Of a DNA stretch of 64,000 bases, positions 29,325-36,795 are shown one piece after another (the first letter of the stretch is position 1; every line of letters starts with the position of its first letter). The stretch is from Desulfoglaeba alkanexedens ALDC (GTDB lineage: Bacteria > Desulfobacterota > Syntrophobacteria > Syntrophobacterales > DSM-9756): NCBI RefSeq assembly GCF_005377625.1, contig NZ_CP040098.1:558001-622000 (forward strand), given 5' to 3'. The position numbers and the translations under genes are program-made. The notes under the pieces are model-generated. The model worked only from the letters and a program-made list of their open reading frames with translations, did no database searches and was not told the DNA's origin.

Positions 29325-32300
29325 ATGAACCGAAACGGAACCCGCCTGTTGCCCCTCTGGGTGAAACTCAGCTTCGCCTTGACGTTCCTTCTGCTGCTGG
29401 CCGGCGGGGCGTGGTTTTTCCGGGCGCACCACAAACAGCAGGAAAGCGAGGTGGCAGATTATCTCTGGTCCATCGCGCAGATCAAGGCCAAACAGATCGC
29501 CGACTGGCGCGCTGAAAAACTGGCCGATGCCGCGGTTCTAACGGAAAGGCACACCTTAATCTCCTCGGTGAAACGCTTCCTGTACGAGCCCTCCGAGGAG
29601 GAAGCAAGGGAGATCTCCAGGCGTCTACGACCCGTCGCCGTGCGGCATCATTTTGAAGACATCCTGCTGGTGGATGCGGCGAAGAAGGTGCGTTGGAGCC
29701 TCAACGATAAGCTGACGGATGCGCACCAGGGATATGCGGACACCCTGGAAGCCGCCATCTCTACAAGGGAACCCGTTTGGACGGAACTGCATACCGAACC
29801 CGGGTACCCGTTTCCGCATCTTTCGGTGGTCGCACCGCTTTACGACCCGCAAGCCGACTACGCTTTCATCGGAAGCCTGATCCTCATCAGCAACGCCAGC
29901 CAGTTTCTCTACCCCCTCATTCAGCCCTGGCCCACCCCCAGCCAGACGGCGGAAACCGTGCTGGTGCGCCGCGACGGTGACGATGTGCTCTTCCTCAACG
30001 AACTCCGCCATCGAAAGGACACGGCGCTCAAGCTCAGGATCCCGCTCACCCGAACAGACCTCCCCGCCGCCATGGCCGTAAACGGTGTGACGGGAGTCGT
30101 CCGGGGCAAAGACTACCGCGGCGTCGACGTGGTGGCGGCGATTCTTTCAATCCCGGACTCGCCTTGGGCCATGGTGGCCAAGATGGACGTATCCGAAGCC
30201 TTCGCCGAATGGCAGTTCCGGTCCCTCATGATCCTGGGACACATCCTGGGCGCCACCGCCCTCCTCGGCGTTATCGGCCTGGTCCTGCGACATCGCCTCC
30301 TGAAAGAGCATTACCGGAGGCTCTACCGTTCCGAATCCGCCCTCCGCGCCGCCATGGAACGCCACAGCATCACGCTGCAGTCCATTGGGGACGCGGTGAT
30401 CGCGACGGACGCCGAGGGCCGGGTGGAATTCATGAACCCGGTAGCCGAAGCCATCACCGGCTGGAGCCACGAAGAGGCGTTGGGGAAACCCATTGAGGAA
30501 GTCTTTCGAATCATCAACGAAGAATCGCGAAAGACGGTGGAAAACCCGGTGACCCGGGTCATCCGGGAAGGCACCGTGGTGGGACTGGCCAACCATACGC
30601 TGCTCCTTTCCAGGAACGGCCGAGAAATCCCCATCGCCGACAGCGGCGCGCCCATCCGCGATGACCACGGGGAAATCATCGGGGTGGTCCTGGTTTTCCG
30701 GGACCAGAGCGAGGAGCGACTGGCCCGGCGACTGACCGAGATCCGCCTTTCCCTGATCGAGCATGCGGCGCACCATTCTCTGGACGACGTGTTGACCCGG
30801 GTGGTGGATGAGGCGGCGGCCCTCGCCGAAAGCCCCATCGGCTTCTACCACTTCGTGGGCCATGACCAGAAGACCCTTGCCCTGCAGCATTGGTCCACCC
30901 GAACCCTGGAGGAATTCTGCCGGACCCAGGGGCGGGGGATGCACTACGAGATCGACCAGGCCGGGGTCTGGGCGGAGTGCATCCACCAACGAAAGCCGGT
31001 GATTCACAACGACTACGGCTCACTTCCCCACAAAAGGGGGCTGCCGGAAGGCCATGTCCCGCTGGTAAGGGAACTGGTGGTGCCGGTGATGCGCGACGAC
31101 CGGGTGGTCGCCGTCCTGGGAGTCGGAAACAAACCGACCGCATACACGGAAAAGGACGTGCTGATCGTTTCCCACGTCGCCGACATGAGCTGGGAAATCG
31201 TGAGCCACAAACTGGCGGACGAAGCGCTCGCCGAAAGCGAGGCCAGGACAAAGAGTATCCTCAGGGCGGCTCCCATAGGCATCGGCGTGGTGGCCGACCG
31301 GATTTTTCTGGACGTGAACGACCGGCTTTGTCAACTCACGGGCTACTCCAGGGACGAACTCATCGGACGGAGCGCGAGGATACTTTATGCGACCGATGAT
31401 GAATTCGAATACATTGGCGCGGAGAAGTACCGGCAGATCCGGGAACACGGCACGGGAACCGTGGAAACTCGTTTCAAACGAAAGGACGGGACCATGGTCG
31501 ATGTGCTACTGAGTTCCACCCCGCTTGAGCCGAAAAACCTTGCGGCCGGGGTTACTTTCGCGGCGCTCGACATCACCGAACGCAAGAAGGCCAACCAAGC
31601 GCTCGCCGAAAGCGAGAGCCGATTCCGCATCGCCTTCGCGTCGAGCCCCGACGCGATCACCATCATCCGCCTAAAAGACGGGCTGTACGTGGACGTTAAC
31701 GAGGGGTTCACCACTGCCACCGGTTATACCCGCGAGGAGGCCGTAGGGAAGACCATAATGGAACTGAGCATCTGGCACGATCCCGCGGACCGGGACCGGC
31801 TGGTGGCCGCCCTGAGGCAAGACGGCCATTGCGAAAACCTGGAAGCGGTCTTCCAGATGAAGGACGGCAGCCTGGCCACGGGTCTCATGTCCGCGCGCAT
31901 TATCCACCTCCAGGGCGTGCCGCACGTTCTCTCCATCACCCGGGACATCACCCGGCTCAAGGAAGCCGAAAAAGATCGAAAACGCCTGGAAGCACAACTC
32001 CTCCATGCCCATAAGATGGAATCCGTGGGACGCCTTGCCGGCGGTGTGGCGCACGACTTCAACAACATGCTGAACGTGATCCTGGGCCACACCGAAATGC
32101 TGCTCATGACCATGGAACCGAATGACCCTCACCGGGCTGGACTGAAAGAAATTGAGAAAGCCGCGCAGCGATCGGCGGACCTCACCCGGCAGCTCCTGGC
32201 CTTTGCACGCCGCCAGACTATCGCTCCGAGAGTCCTGGACCTCAACGACACCGTTGAAGGCATGCTCAAGATGCTCCGCAGGCTCATCGGAGAAGACATC

Positions 32301-33134
32301 GACCTGATCTGGGAACCCGGCTCGAACCTGTGGCCCGTCAAGATGGACCCGGCTCAGGTGGATCAAATCGTGGCCAACCTGTGCCTGAACGCCCGCGACG
32401 CCATCACGGGGCCGGGACAGGTCACCCTGGAAACCGAAAACGTGGTCCTGGATGAATCCTATTGCGCGGATCGCCTTGAATACGTCCCGGGGGATTACGT
32501 GATGCTGGCCGTGAGCGACAACGGCTGCGGCATGGACAAAGAGGTCCAGTCGCATCTTTTCGAGCCGTTTTTCACCACCAAGGAAGTGGGAAAGGGCACG
32601 GGCCTGGGATTGCCGACCGTCTACGGGATCGTCAAGCAGAACAACGGCCTTATCAACGTCTACAGCGAACCAGGAAAGGGGACCACGATCAAGCTCTACA
32701 TTCCACGGCACGAAGGGGAAGTCCCCGGATCGACGGCGGTAGGGCCGGGGGAAATGCCCCGCAGTCGGGGCGAGACTCTCCTCCTGGTGGAAGACGAATC
32801 GGCGATCTTGAACCTGGGGAAAACCATGCTCGAAATCCTTGGCTATACCGTTATCGCAGTGGGCAGTCCGGAGGAAGCTCTGGAAGCCGCCGAAGAACAC
32901 TCGGGGGTGATCCACCTTCTCATCACCGACGTGGTGATGCCCCAAATGACCGGAAAGGACCTGGCGGATCGACTCAAGATGAGCCGCCCGGAAATGAAGA
33001 CGCTTTTCATGTCCGGCTACACGGCCAACGTGATCGCTCAGCACGGAGTTTTGAAACGAGGCGTCCATTTCATCCAGAAACCGTTTACGATGATGGGGCT
33101 CGCAACTCATGTGAGGGAGGCGTTGGATGCCTGA
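29325..33134 (+). CDS. Membrane-bound hybrid histidine kinase with PAS, GAF and receiver domains
   Basis: A 1269-residue sensor. An N-terminal membrane helix (about 10-30) leads to a periplasmic sensor region (about 40-290, Cache-like), a second helix (about 303-325), a PAS domain (about 345-470) and a GAF domain (about 485-620). Two more PAS domains follow (about 635-755 and 765-880). The HisKA domain has GGVAHDFNNML with phosphoacceptor His910, then a HATPase domain (NLCLNARDA, DNGCGM, TGLGLPTVYGIV). The C-terminal receiver has the phosphoacceptor Asp1202 in ITDVVMPQMTGK and KPF near the end. The ATG has GGGAG 8 bases upstream. No output regulator is adjacent, so its targets are unknown. 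The transglycosylase MtgA follows closely. Confidence 0.9.
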   Translation: MNRNGTRLLPLWVKLSFALTFLLLLAGGAWFFRAHHKQQESEVADYLWSIAQIKAKQIADWRAEKLADAAVLTERHTLISSVKRFLYEPSEEEAREISRRLRPVAVRHHFEDILLVDAAKKVRWSLNDKLTDAHQGYADTLEAAISTREPVWTELHTEPGYPFPHLSVVAPLYDPQADYAFIGSLILISNASQFLYPLIQPWPTPSQTAETVLVRRDGDDVLFLNELRHRKDTALKLRIPLTRTDLPAAMAVNGVTGVVRGKDYRGVDVVAAILSIPDSPWAMVAKMDVSEAFAEWQFRSLMILGHILGATALLGVIGLVLRHRLLKEHYRRLYRSESALRAAMERHSITLQSIGDAVIATDAEGRVEFMNPVAEAITGWSHEEALGKPIEEVFRIINEESRKTVENPVTRVIREGTVVGLANHTLLLSRNGREIPIADSGAPIRDDHGEIIGVVLVFRDQSEERLARRLTEIRLSLIEHAAHHSLDDVLTRVVDEAAALAESPIGFYHFVGHDQKTLALQHWSTRTLEEFCRTQGRGMHYEIDQAGVWAECIHQRKPVIHNDYGSLPHKRGLPEGHVPLVRELVVPVMRDDRVVAVLGVGNKPTAYTEKDVLIVSHVADMSWEIVSHKLADEALAESEARTKSILRAAPIGIGVVADRIFLDVNDRLCQLTGYSRDELIGRSARILYATDDEFEYIGAEKYRQIREHGTGTVETRFKRKDGTMVDVLLSSTPLEPKNLAAGVTFAALDITERKKANQALAESESRFRIAFASSPDAITIIRLKDGLYVDVNEGFTTATGYTREEAVGKTIMELSIWHDPADRDRLVAALRQDGHCENLEAVFQMKDGSLATGLMSARIIHLQGVPHVLSITRDITRLKEAEKDRKRLEAQLLHAHKMESVGRLAGGVAHDFNNMLNVILGHTEMLLMTMEPNDPHRAGLKEIEKAAQRSADLTRQLLAFARRQTIAPRVLDLNDTVEGMLKMLRRLIGEDIDLIWEPGSNLWPVKMDPAQVDQIVANLCLNARDAITGPGQVTLETENVVLDESYCADRLEYVPGDYVMLAVSDNGCGMDKEVQSHLFEPFFTTKEVGKGTGLGLPTVYGIVKQNNGLINVYSEPGKGTTIKLYIPRHEGEVPGSTAVGPGEMPRSRGETLLLVEDESAILNLGKTMLEILGYTVIAVGSPEEALEAAEEHSGVIHLLITDVVMPQMTGKDLADRLKMSRPEMKTLFMSGYTANVIAQHGVLKRGVHFIQKPFTMMGLATHVREALDA

Positions 33135-33280
33135 AGGCTTTTCCCCCGCCGAGGACCGCGGTCCGTTTGAAATACGGTTTGATCGAAATGGAACGTCAGC
33201 TCCCCGGGAGCGGGACGGTTTCCGGGAAAGAGGCGCCGCGGCGCTTGGAACCGCCCGCCCGGAGACGCTCACCCAGGATC

Positions 33281-34009
33281 ATGAAACGAGCCTCAACGAT
33301 TCCTCCGTTCGCACGGATCAGGAAAACCGCGCGCCTGGCAGTGAAACTTCTGCTGGGCGGCTTCGTCTTGACTTTCGCGTCGGTGCTCGCTTTGAAGTGG
33401 CTGCCGCCGCCTTTCACGGCCTTCATGGTACAGGAAAAACTGGCCGCCCTCTTGGGGGACGGACCCGACCGCACCATCCACTACGACTGGGTTCCCTTTG
33501 AGGGCATCTCGCCGCACGTGGCGCTGGCGGTGGTGGCTGCGGAAGACCAGAAATTTCCGGTCCATTACGGGTTCGACCTGGAATCCATCCAGAAAGCGCT
33601 GGAAGACCGGGACCAGGGAAAGCGGCTCCGCGGCGCCAGCACCATCACCCAGCAGGTCGCGAAAAACCTGTTTCTCTGGCCGGGGCGAAGTTACGTCCGT
33701 AAGGCGCTGGAAGCCTACTTCACGGTCCTTATCGAACTCTTGTGGCACAAGCGCCGGATCCTGGAAGTCTACCTGAACGTGGCACAGATGGGGGACCGGG
33801 TTTTCGGCGTGGGCGCGGCCGCAGCGGTCCATTTCAACACCACCCCCGATCGTCTGTCACCTCGGCAGGCGGCGCTGATCGCCGCGGTGCTTCCCAATCC
33901 CCGCCGTTTTTCCCCGGCCAAGCCGTCCCCGTATGTCCGGCGGAGGGCCGCCTGGATTCTTAAGCAGATGCGGCAGCTCGGCGGCGCGGACTATCTGGCC
34001 GATCTGTGA
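33281..34009 (+). CDS. mtgA: Monofunctional biosynthetic peptidoglycan transglycosylase
   Basis: A 242-residue GT51 enzyme, the same length as E. coli MtgA. One N-terminal membrane anchor (about residues 17-40) precedes the catalytic domain with AVVAAEDQKFPVHYGFD (catalytic Glu), RGASTITQQVAKNLFLWPGRS, RILEVYLNVAQMG and LIAAVLPNPRRFSP. It polymerises lipid II glycan strands at the outer face of the inner membrane. The ATG at 33281 is chosen because it gives the family-standard N-terminus; the frame is open back to 33167. Confidence 0.93.
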   Translation: MKRASTIPPFARIRKTARLAVKLLLGGFVLTFASVLALKWLPPPFTAFMVQEKLAALLGDGPDRTIHYDWVPFEGISPHVALAVVAAEDQKFPVHYGFDLESIQKALEDRDQGKRLRGASTITQQVAKNLFLWPGRSYVRKALEAYFTVLIELLWHKRRILEVYLNVAQMGDRVFGVGAAAAVHFNTTPDRLSPRQAALIAAVLPNPRRFSPAKPSPYVRRRAAWILKQMRQLGGADYLADL

Positions 34010-34190
34010 CGGATGGGTGAAGATCCGGTGACCCGTCCCCTCGGGCTTGCGGTGCCGGCCGACATCAACTATGCTTTGCTGCCGGCGGACAAGGTCGTAT
34101 AGTTGGAAAGAAGTGTTGTGCACGGTCTTCCGTTTTGTTCTTGCCATTGGTGATCTTCACATCAAGGTCGCATGGGGGAGGTGAACGTCC

Positions 34191-34481
34191 ATGGAAACGA
34201 AAGAAGCTTACCGACAGAAGATCGAAACTCAATTGAAGGAATGGGCCGCCAAAATCGATCAGCTGAAGGCTCGGGCCGCCAAGTTGGAAGCGGAAGCAAA
34301 GATGGAGCTTTCCGAAGAGATCCGGAAACTGGAAACCAGGCGGGAAGCGCTGAAGGCCAAGGTGAAGGAATGGCAGGAGTCGAGCGGGGAGGCATGGGAA
34401 ACGCTCAAAGCCGGAGTTGAAAAGGCCGCCGGCGAGCTGGGGGCGGCCATGGAAAAAGCGCTCGCCAGATTCAGGAAATGA
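34191..34481 (+). CDS. Small coiled-coil protein
   Basis: A 96-residue, highly charged protein predicted to be almost entirely helical coiled coil. It has heptad-like repeats such as KIDQLKARAAKLEAEAKMELSEE. GGGGGAGGTGAACG gives a strong ribosome-binding site before the ATG. It resembles the loosely defined apolipoprotein-like or stress-associated coiled-coil proteins, but there is no specific assignment. The neighbours are mtgA upstream and a ferritin-like gene about 100 bases downstream. Confidence 0.7.
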   Translation: METKEAYRQKIETQLKEWAAKIDQLKARAAKLEAEAKMELSEEIRKLETRREALKAKVKEWQESSGEAWETLKAGVEKAAGELGAAMEKALARFRK

Positions 34482-34489
34482 TGACCGAG

Positions 34490-34511
34490 GCACCGCCCGA
34501 TCGGGCGGTGC
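34490..34511. terminator. Perfect 22-bp palindrome after the coiled-coil gene
   Basis: GCACCGCCCGA is followed immediately by its reverse complement. It could form a hairpin terminator or an attenuating stem, but there is no T-run after it, so it may instead be a protein-binding site. Confidence 0.4.
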
Positions 34512-34584
34512 TCCCCTCATCGACGGAAGCCATTTTGTCATTTATCGGTTCACTGGTCACTGACCTGACGAAAGGAGATGCGCC

Positions 34585-34893
34585 ATGCCAGAATTCTCCA
34601 GTCCCTTCACCGTGAAAAAGAGCGACCGGAAGCTCACCCATGAAGAACTGGTGCGCGCGATCCGTTTCATGATCGCCGCCGAATACGAAGCCATCCAGCT
34701 GTACCAGCAAACCGCGGAAAGCACTGACAACAAGCTCGCCAAAGAGGTGCTCATTGACATCGCCAACGAAGAAAAGGAGCATGCGGGTGAGTTCTTGAGG
34801 CTGCTCAAGGAGCTGGAACCCGAGGAAGAGAGCTTTTACAAGAGCGGCACAGAGGAAGTGGAAGAGATGATCGCGAAGATGAAGAAGTCGTGA
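34585..34893 (+). CDS. Ferritin-like protein of the encapsulin-cargo (Flp) type
   Basis: A 102-residue, four-helix half-ferritin. The metal ligands are Glu in AEYEAIQLYQQTAE and the EEKEHAGEFLRLLKEL motif. The start FSSPFTVKKSDRKLTHEELVRAIRFM closely resembles the rubrerythrin/ferritin-like proteins of anaerobes that are encapsulin cargo or N-terminal encapsulin fusions. Such proteins oxidise and store iron. AAAGGAG lies 7 bases upstream of the ATG. No encapsulin shell gene follows; the next sequence is a P-type ATPase stub and repeats. The assignment to Flp is by sequence resemblance. Confidence 0.8.
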   Translation: MPEFSSPFTVKKSDRKLTHEELVRAIRFMIAAEYEAIQLYQQTAESTDNKLAKEVLIDIANEEKEHAGEFLRLLKELEPEEESFYKSGTEEVEEMIAKMKKS

Positions 34894-35060
34894 ATGGTGG
34901 AGGGGGTGGAGCAGGATCAACCCAGGAGAAGGCAACCATCGAAACACGGTGGTCTCAACCGGCAGAAGACGTTCTCGAAGCTTTCCAGGTTCCGCGAGAA
35001 AAGGGCCTCAGCCCCCAGAAACTCGAAGCCCGGGGGCGGCGGTTCCCGCATTCGCTGAAG
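34890..35060 (+). pseudogene. N-terminal stub of a cation-transporting P-type ATPase
   Basis: From about codon 18 the frame reads TRWSQPAEDVLEAFQVPREK followed by GLSPQKLEARGRRF. This is the cation-ATPase N-terminal domain pattern (W, EDVL, GLS, R). The reading ends in unrelated sequence at 35114, with no membrane or phosphorylation domain anywhere downstream. The start overlaps the end of the ferritin-like gene. REP and transposase debris begins about 90 bases later, so it is likely a deletion remnant. Confidence 0.55.
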
Positions 35061-35150
35061 TTCTGGACGTTTCGTCGCCGACCCGCGAGGGCTGGCTGGT
35101 CATTTGGGCCATGAGTCTGTTTCCGCTCGCGGCGGGGCGGGTCTTCCGCC

Positions 35151-35248
35151 TTGTTCCCAAGCTCCACCATCCACCTTGTTCCCAAGCTCCAGCTTGGGAG
35201 CACAACTGTGCAGAAGCTCCAGCTTCGATTCCCATGAGGCCGCGATCC
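35151..35248. repeat. REP-like unit, family A, joined to a transposase relic
   Basis: TTGTTCCCAAGCTCCACCAT precedes a complete core palindrome TTCCCAAGCTCCAGCTTGGG and the ACACAACTGTGCAGAAGCT-type spacer. It ends at the ATG of the RAYT relic (35249). The same order (REP unit, then relic) occurs at 48232-48480. Confidence 0.8.
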
Positions 35249-35550
35249 ATGCGAACCCGCTACAAAATCCATAACAAAGGACCCGAACACCCCTACTTCG
35301 TCACATCTACTAACGTAGCGTGGATCCCGGTCTTCACCCACAAAGACCACTTCGAAATCCCGGCCGGCTCCCTTCAGTCCCCTCCCCTTAATCCCCTTCC
35401 ACAAGGGGAGGGGATTGAGGGGAGGGGGAAAAGGGCATGCGGCTGTATGCATATGTGATCATGGAGAACCACATTCACCTCATCGCGAACAGCCGAGATT
35501 TATCAAAGGCCATCCAATCGTTCAAATGCTTTACAGCGAGGCGAAGCTGG
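35249..35550 (+). pseudogene. REP-associated (Y1/IS200-like) transposase remnant
   Basis: It begins MRTRYKIHNKGPEHPYFVTS and continues VAWIPVFTHKDHFEI, the characteristic RAYT N-terminus. The frame is broken by a G/C-rich palindromic insert at 35374-35435. It resumes in another frame with RLYAYVIMENHIHLIANS, which carries the HxH metal motif of Y1 transposases, then LSKAIQSFKCFTAR. The catalytic tyrosine domain is absent. It is therefore inactive. Confidence 0.75.
35374..35435. repeat. Palindromic insert inside the transposase relic, family C
   Basis: The CCCCTCCCCTTAATCCCC arm and its inverted partner GGGGATTGAGGGGAGGGG flank a short CAAGGGGAGG-type loop. A similar palindrome lies at 44391-44426 (CCCCTCCCCTTGTGGGAGGG). 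It interrupts the RAYT frame between its N-terminal block and the HxH block. Confidence 0.6.
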
Positions 35551-35651
35551 AACTTCCCAGGCAAGCCCGCGGGCTGGAACCCCTGGAAGTCCGGCCGAAG
35601 CAGCAACCCCAACGGCTGGAGGAGTTCGTCCGGGAAACGGAGCTGGCCGAC

Positions 35652-36398
35652 ATGGAAAAACCCATGGAAATAGAGCGCCTGCTGGATCAGCTGCGTTCCA
35701 CCGAAGATGCTGAAACAAAACCGCTGAGCCTCTGGAAACCTCTCGTGGTCCTGACAGCCCTCGTGGCCCTCGCCATCGCCTGGCGGTGGACGCCTCTCGC
35801 CGGCTGGATCAGCGTTGAGCAACTGCACCGCTGGGCGGAAACCGCCGAGCAGGCGGGTTGGACGCTCTGGGCCGTCCTGGCCGTTTACCTGATCGCCGGC
35901 CTGGTCATGCTTCCCGTGACGTTCCTGGTCGGTACCACGGCCATTGTGTTCGGACCCATGGAAAGCGTGCTGTATTCGCTGGCCGGATGTCTTTTGAGCG
36001 CCGCTTTGAGCTATGCCATCGGCCGAAGGCTGGGACGGGAAACGGTTCGAAAGGTTGCGGGAGGACGCCTGAACCGGCTCAGCAAACGCCTGGCCAAGCG
36101 AGGCGTCCTCACCGTGGTGCTTGTCCGTCTGGTGCCGGTAGCCCCCTTTTCCGTGGTCAACATGGTGGCCGGCGCATCGCACATCGCGTTTCGAGACTAC
36201 CTGATCGGAACGGCCGTGGGCATGATCCCAGGCATCGTGCTGGTGACCCTTTTCTGCGATTCGCTGGCGGGTGTCATGAGGGAACCGCAGTGGCAGGACC
36301 TGGCGGTCGTCATCGGCATCGGGGCGCTCCTGGGTCTTGGAAGCGCCTGGGTCCGAAAAAGACTCACCAACCATTCACCAAGCGGTGAAGCCGATTGA
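35652..36398 (+). CDS. TVP38/TMEM64 (VTT/DedA-like) membrane protein
   Basis: A 248-residue protein with hydrophobic segments near residues 28-48, 73-95, 100-125, 165-185, 195-215 and 220-240. VTT-domain features are GTTAIVFGPMESVLYSLAGCLLSAALSYAIGRRLGRE, then LVRLVPVAPFSVVNMVAGASHIAFRDYLIGTAVGMIPG. The family acts in membrane lipid traffic or transport; the substrate is unknown. The start at 35652 is a choice, supported by GGAG about 9 bases upstream. The open frame extends back to 35415 through the transposase relic. VTT domains are sometimes fused behind phospholipase D, so it may be a fragment of a longer ancestral gene. Confidence 0.8.
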   Translation: MEKPMEIERLLDQLRSTEDAETKPLSLWKPLVVLTALVALAIAWRWTPLAGWISVEQLHRWAETAEQAGWTLWAVLAVYLIAGLVMLPVTFLVGTTAIVFGPMESVLYSLAGCLLSAALSYAIGRRLGRETVRKVAGGRLNRLSKRLAKRGVLTVVLVRLVPVAPFSVVNMVAGASHIAFRDYLIGTAVGMIPGIVLVTLFCDSLAGVMREPQWQDLAVVIGIGALLGLGSAWVRKRLTNHSPSGEAD

Positions 36399-36477
36399 CC
36401 GATCCGACCTTTAAAGTCCTCTCACCGGGACAAGGCAACGCCCTGGGGGACCTGGAGACTGGAACCCCGCCCCCCGA

Positions 36478-36762
36478 CCCATAAGCACTAAGTTGTTTTT
36501 GCCCGGAATCGACTGGAAAAAAACGAACATCGAACATCGAACATCGAATGGTGAATGGTGAATGGTGAATGGTGAATGGTGAATGGTGAATGGTGAATGG
36601 GAAAAGAAGAATTAATTAAGATTTTCGTTACGAGTATCAGAACGGCTCAAAAGAAAGGGAAACAGCCATTCAAGGTTCGACATCTGAGTCTTCACTGACC
36701 TGGTTTTTTCATTCGATGTTGAACGTTCGACGTTCGACGTTCATCTTTAAAAACAACCGCCT
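36478..36762. repeat. Inverted-repeat intergenic element, copy 2
   Basis: It begins CCATAAGCACTAAGTTGTTT, has the arm GAACATCGAACATCGAAC and ends with the inverted arm ATTCGATGTTGAACGTTCGA. It matches the reverse complement of copy 1 (4262-4499) over most of its length. It also carries an expanded heptamer array and about 80 extra bases. It lies downstream of the VTT gene and of the minus-strand B12/radical SAM gene. Confidence 0.75.
36546..36600. repeat. Seven tandem GGTGAAT heptamers
   Basis: Seven perfect copies of GGTGAAT follow GAAT in the centre of the inverted-repeat element. Copy 1 of the element has only a single such unit at the corresponding place, indicating slippage expansion. 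Confidence 0.85.
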
Positions 36763-36795
36763 CGGATTCGGACGTTCCACCGCGTGGACGTCCAC

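Noticed and set aside
31671-33272. 533-codon minus-strand open frame inside the histidine kinase gene
   Set aside because: Antisense shadow of the intact PAS, HisKA and receiver domains with no motif of its own.
36546-36600. Heptamer array as a CRISPR
   Set aside because: The units are 7 bases with no spacers, and there are no cas genes.
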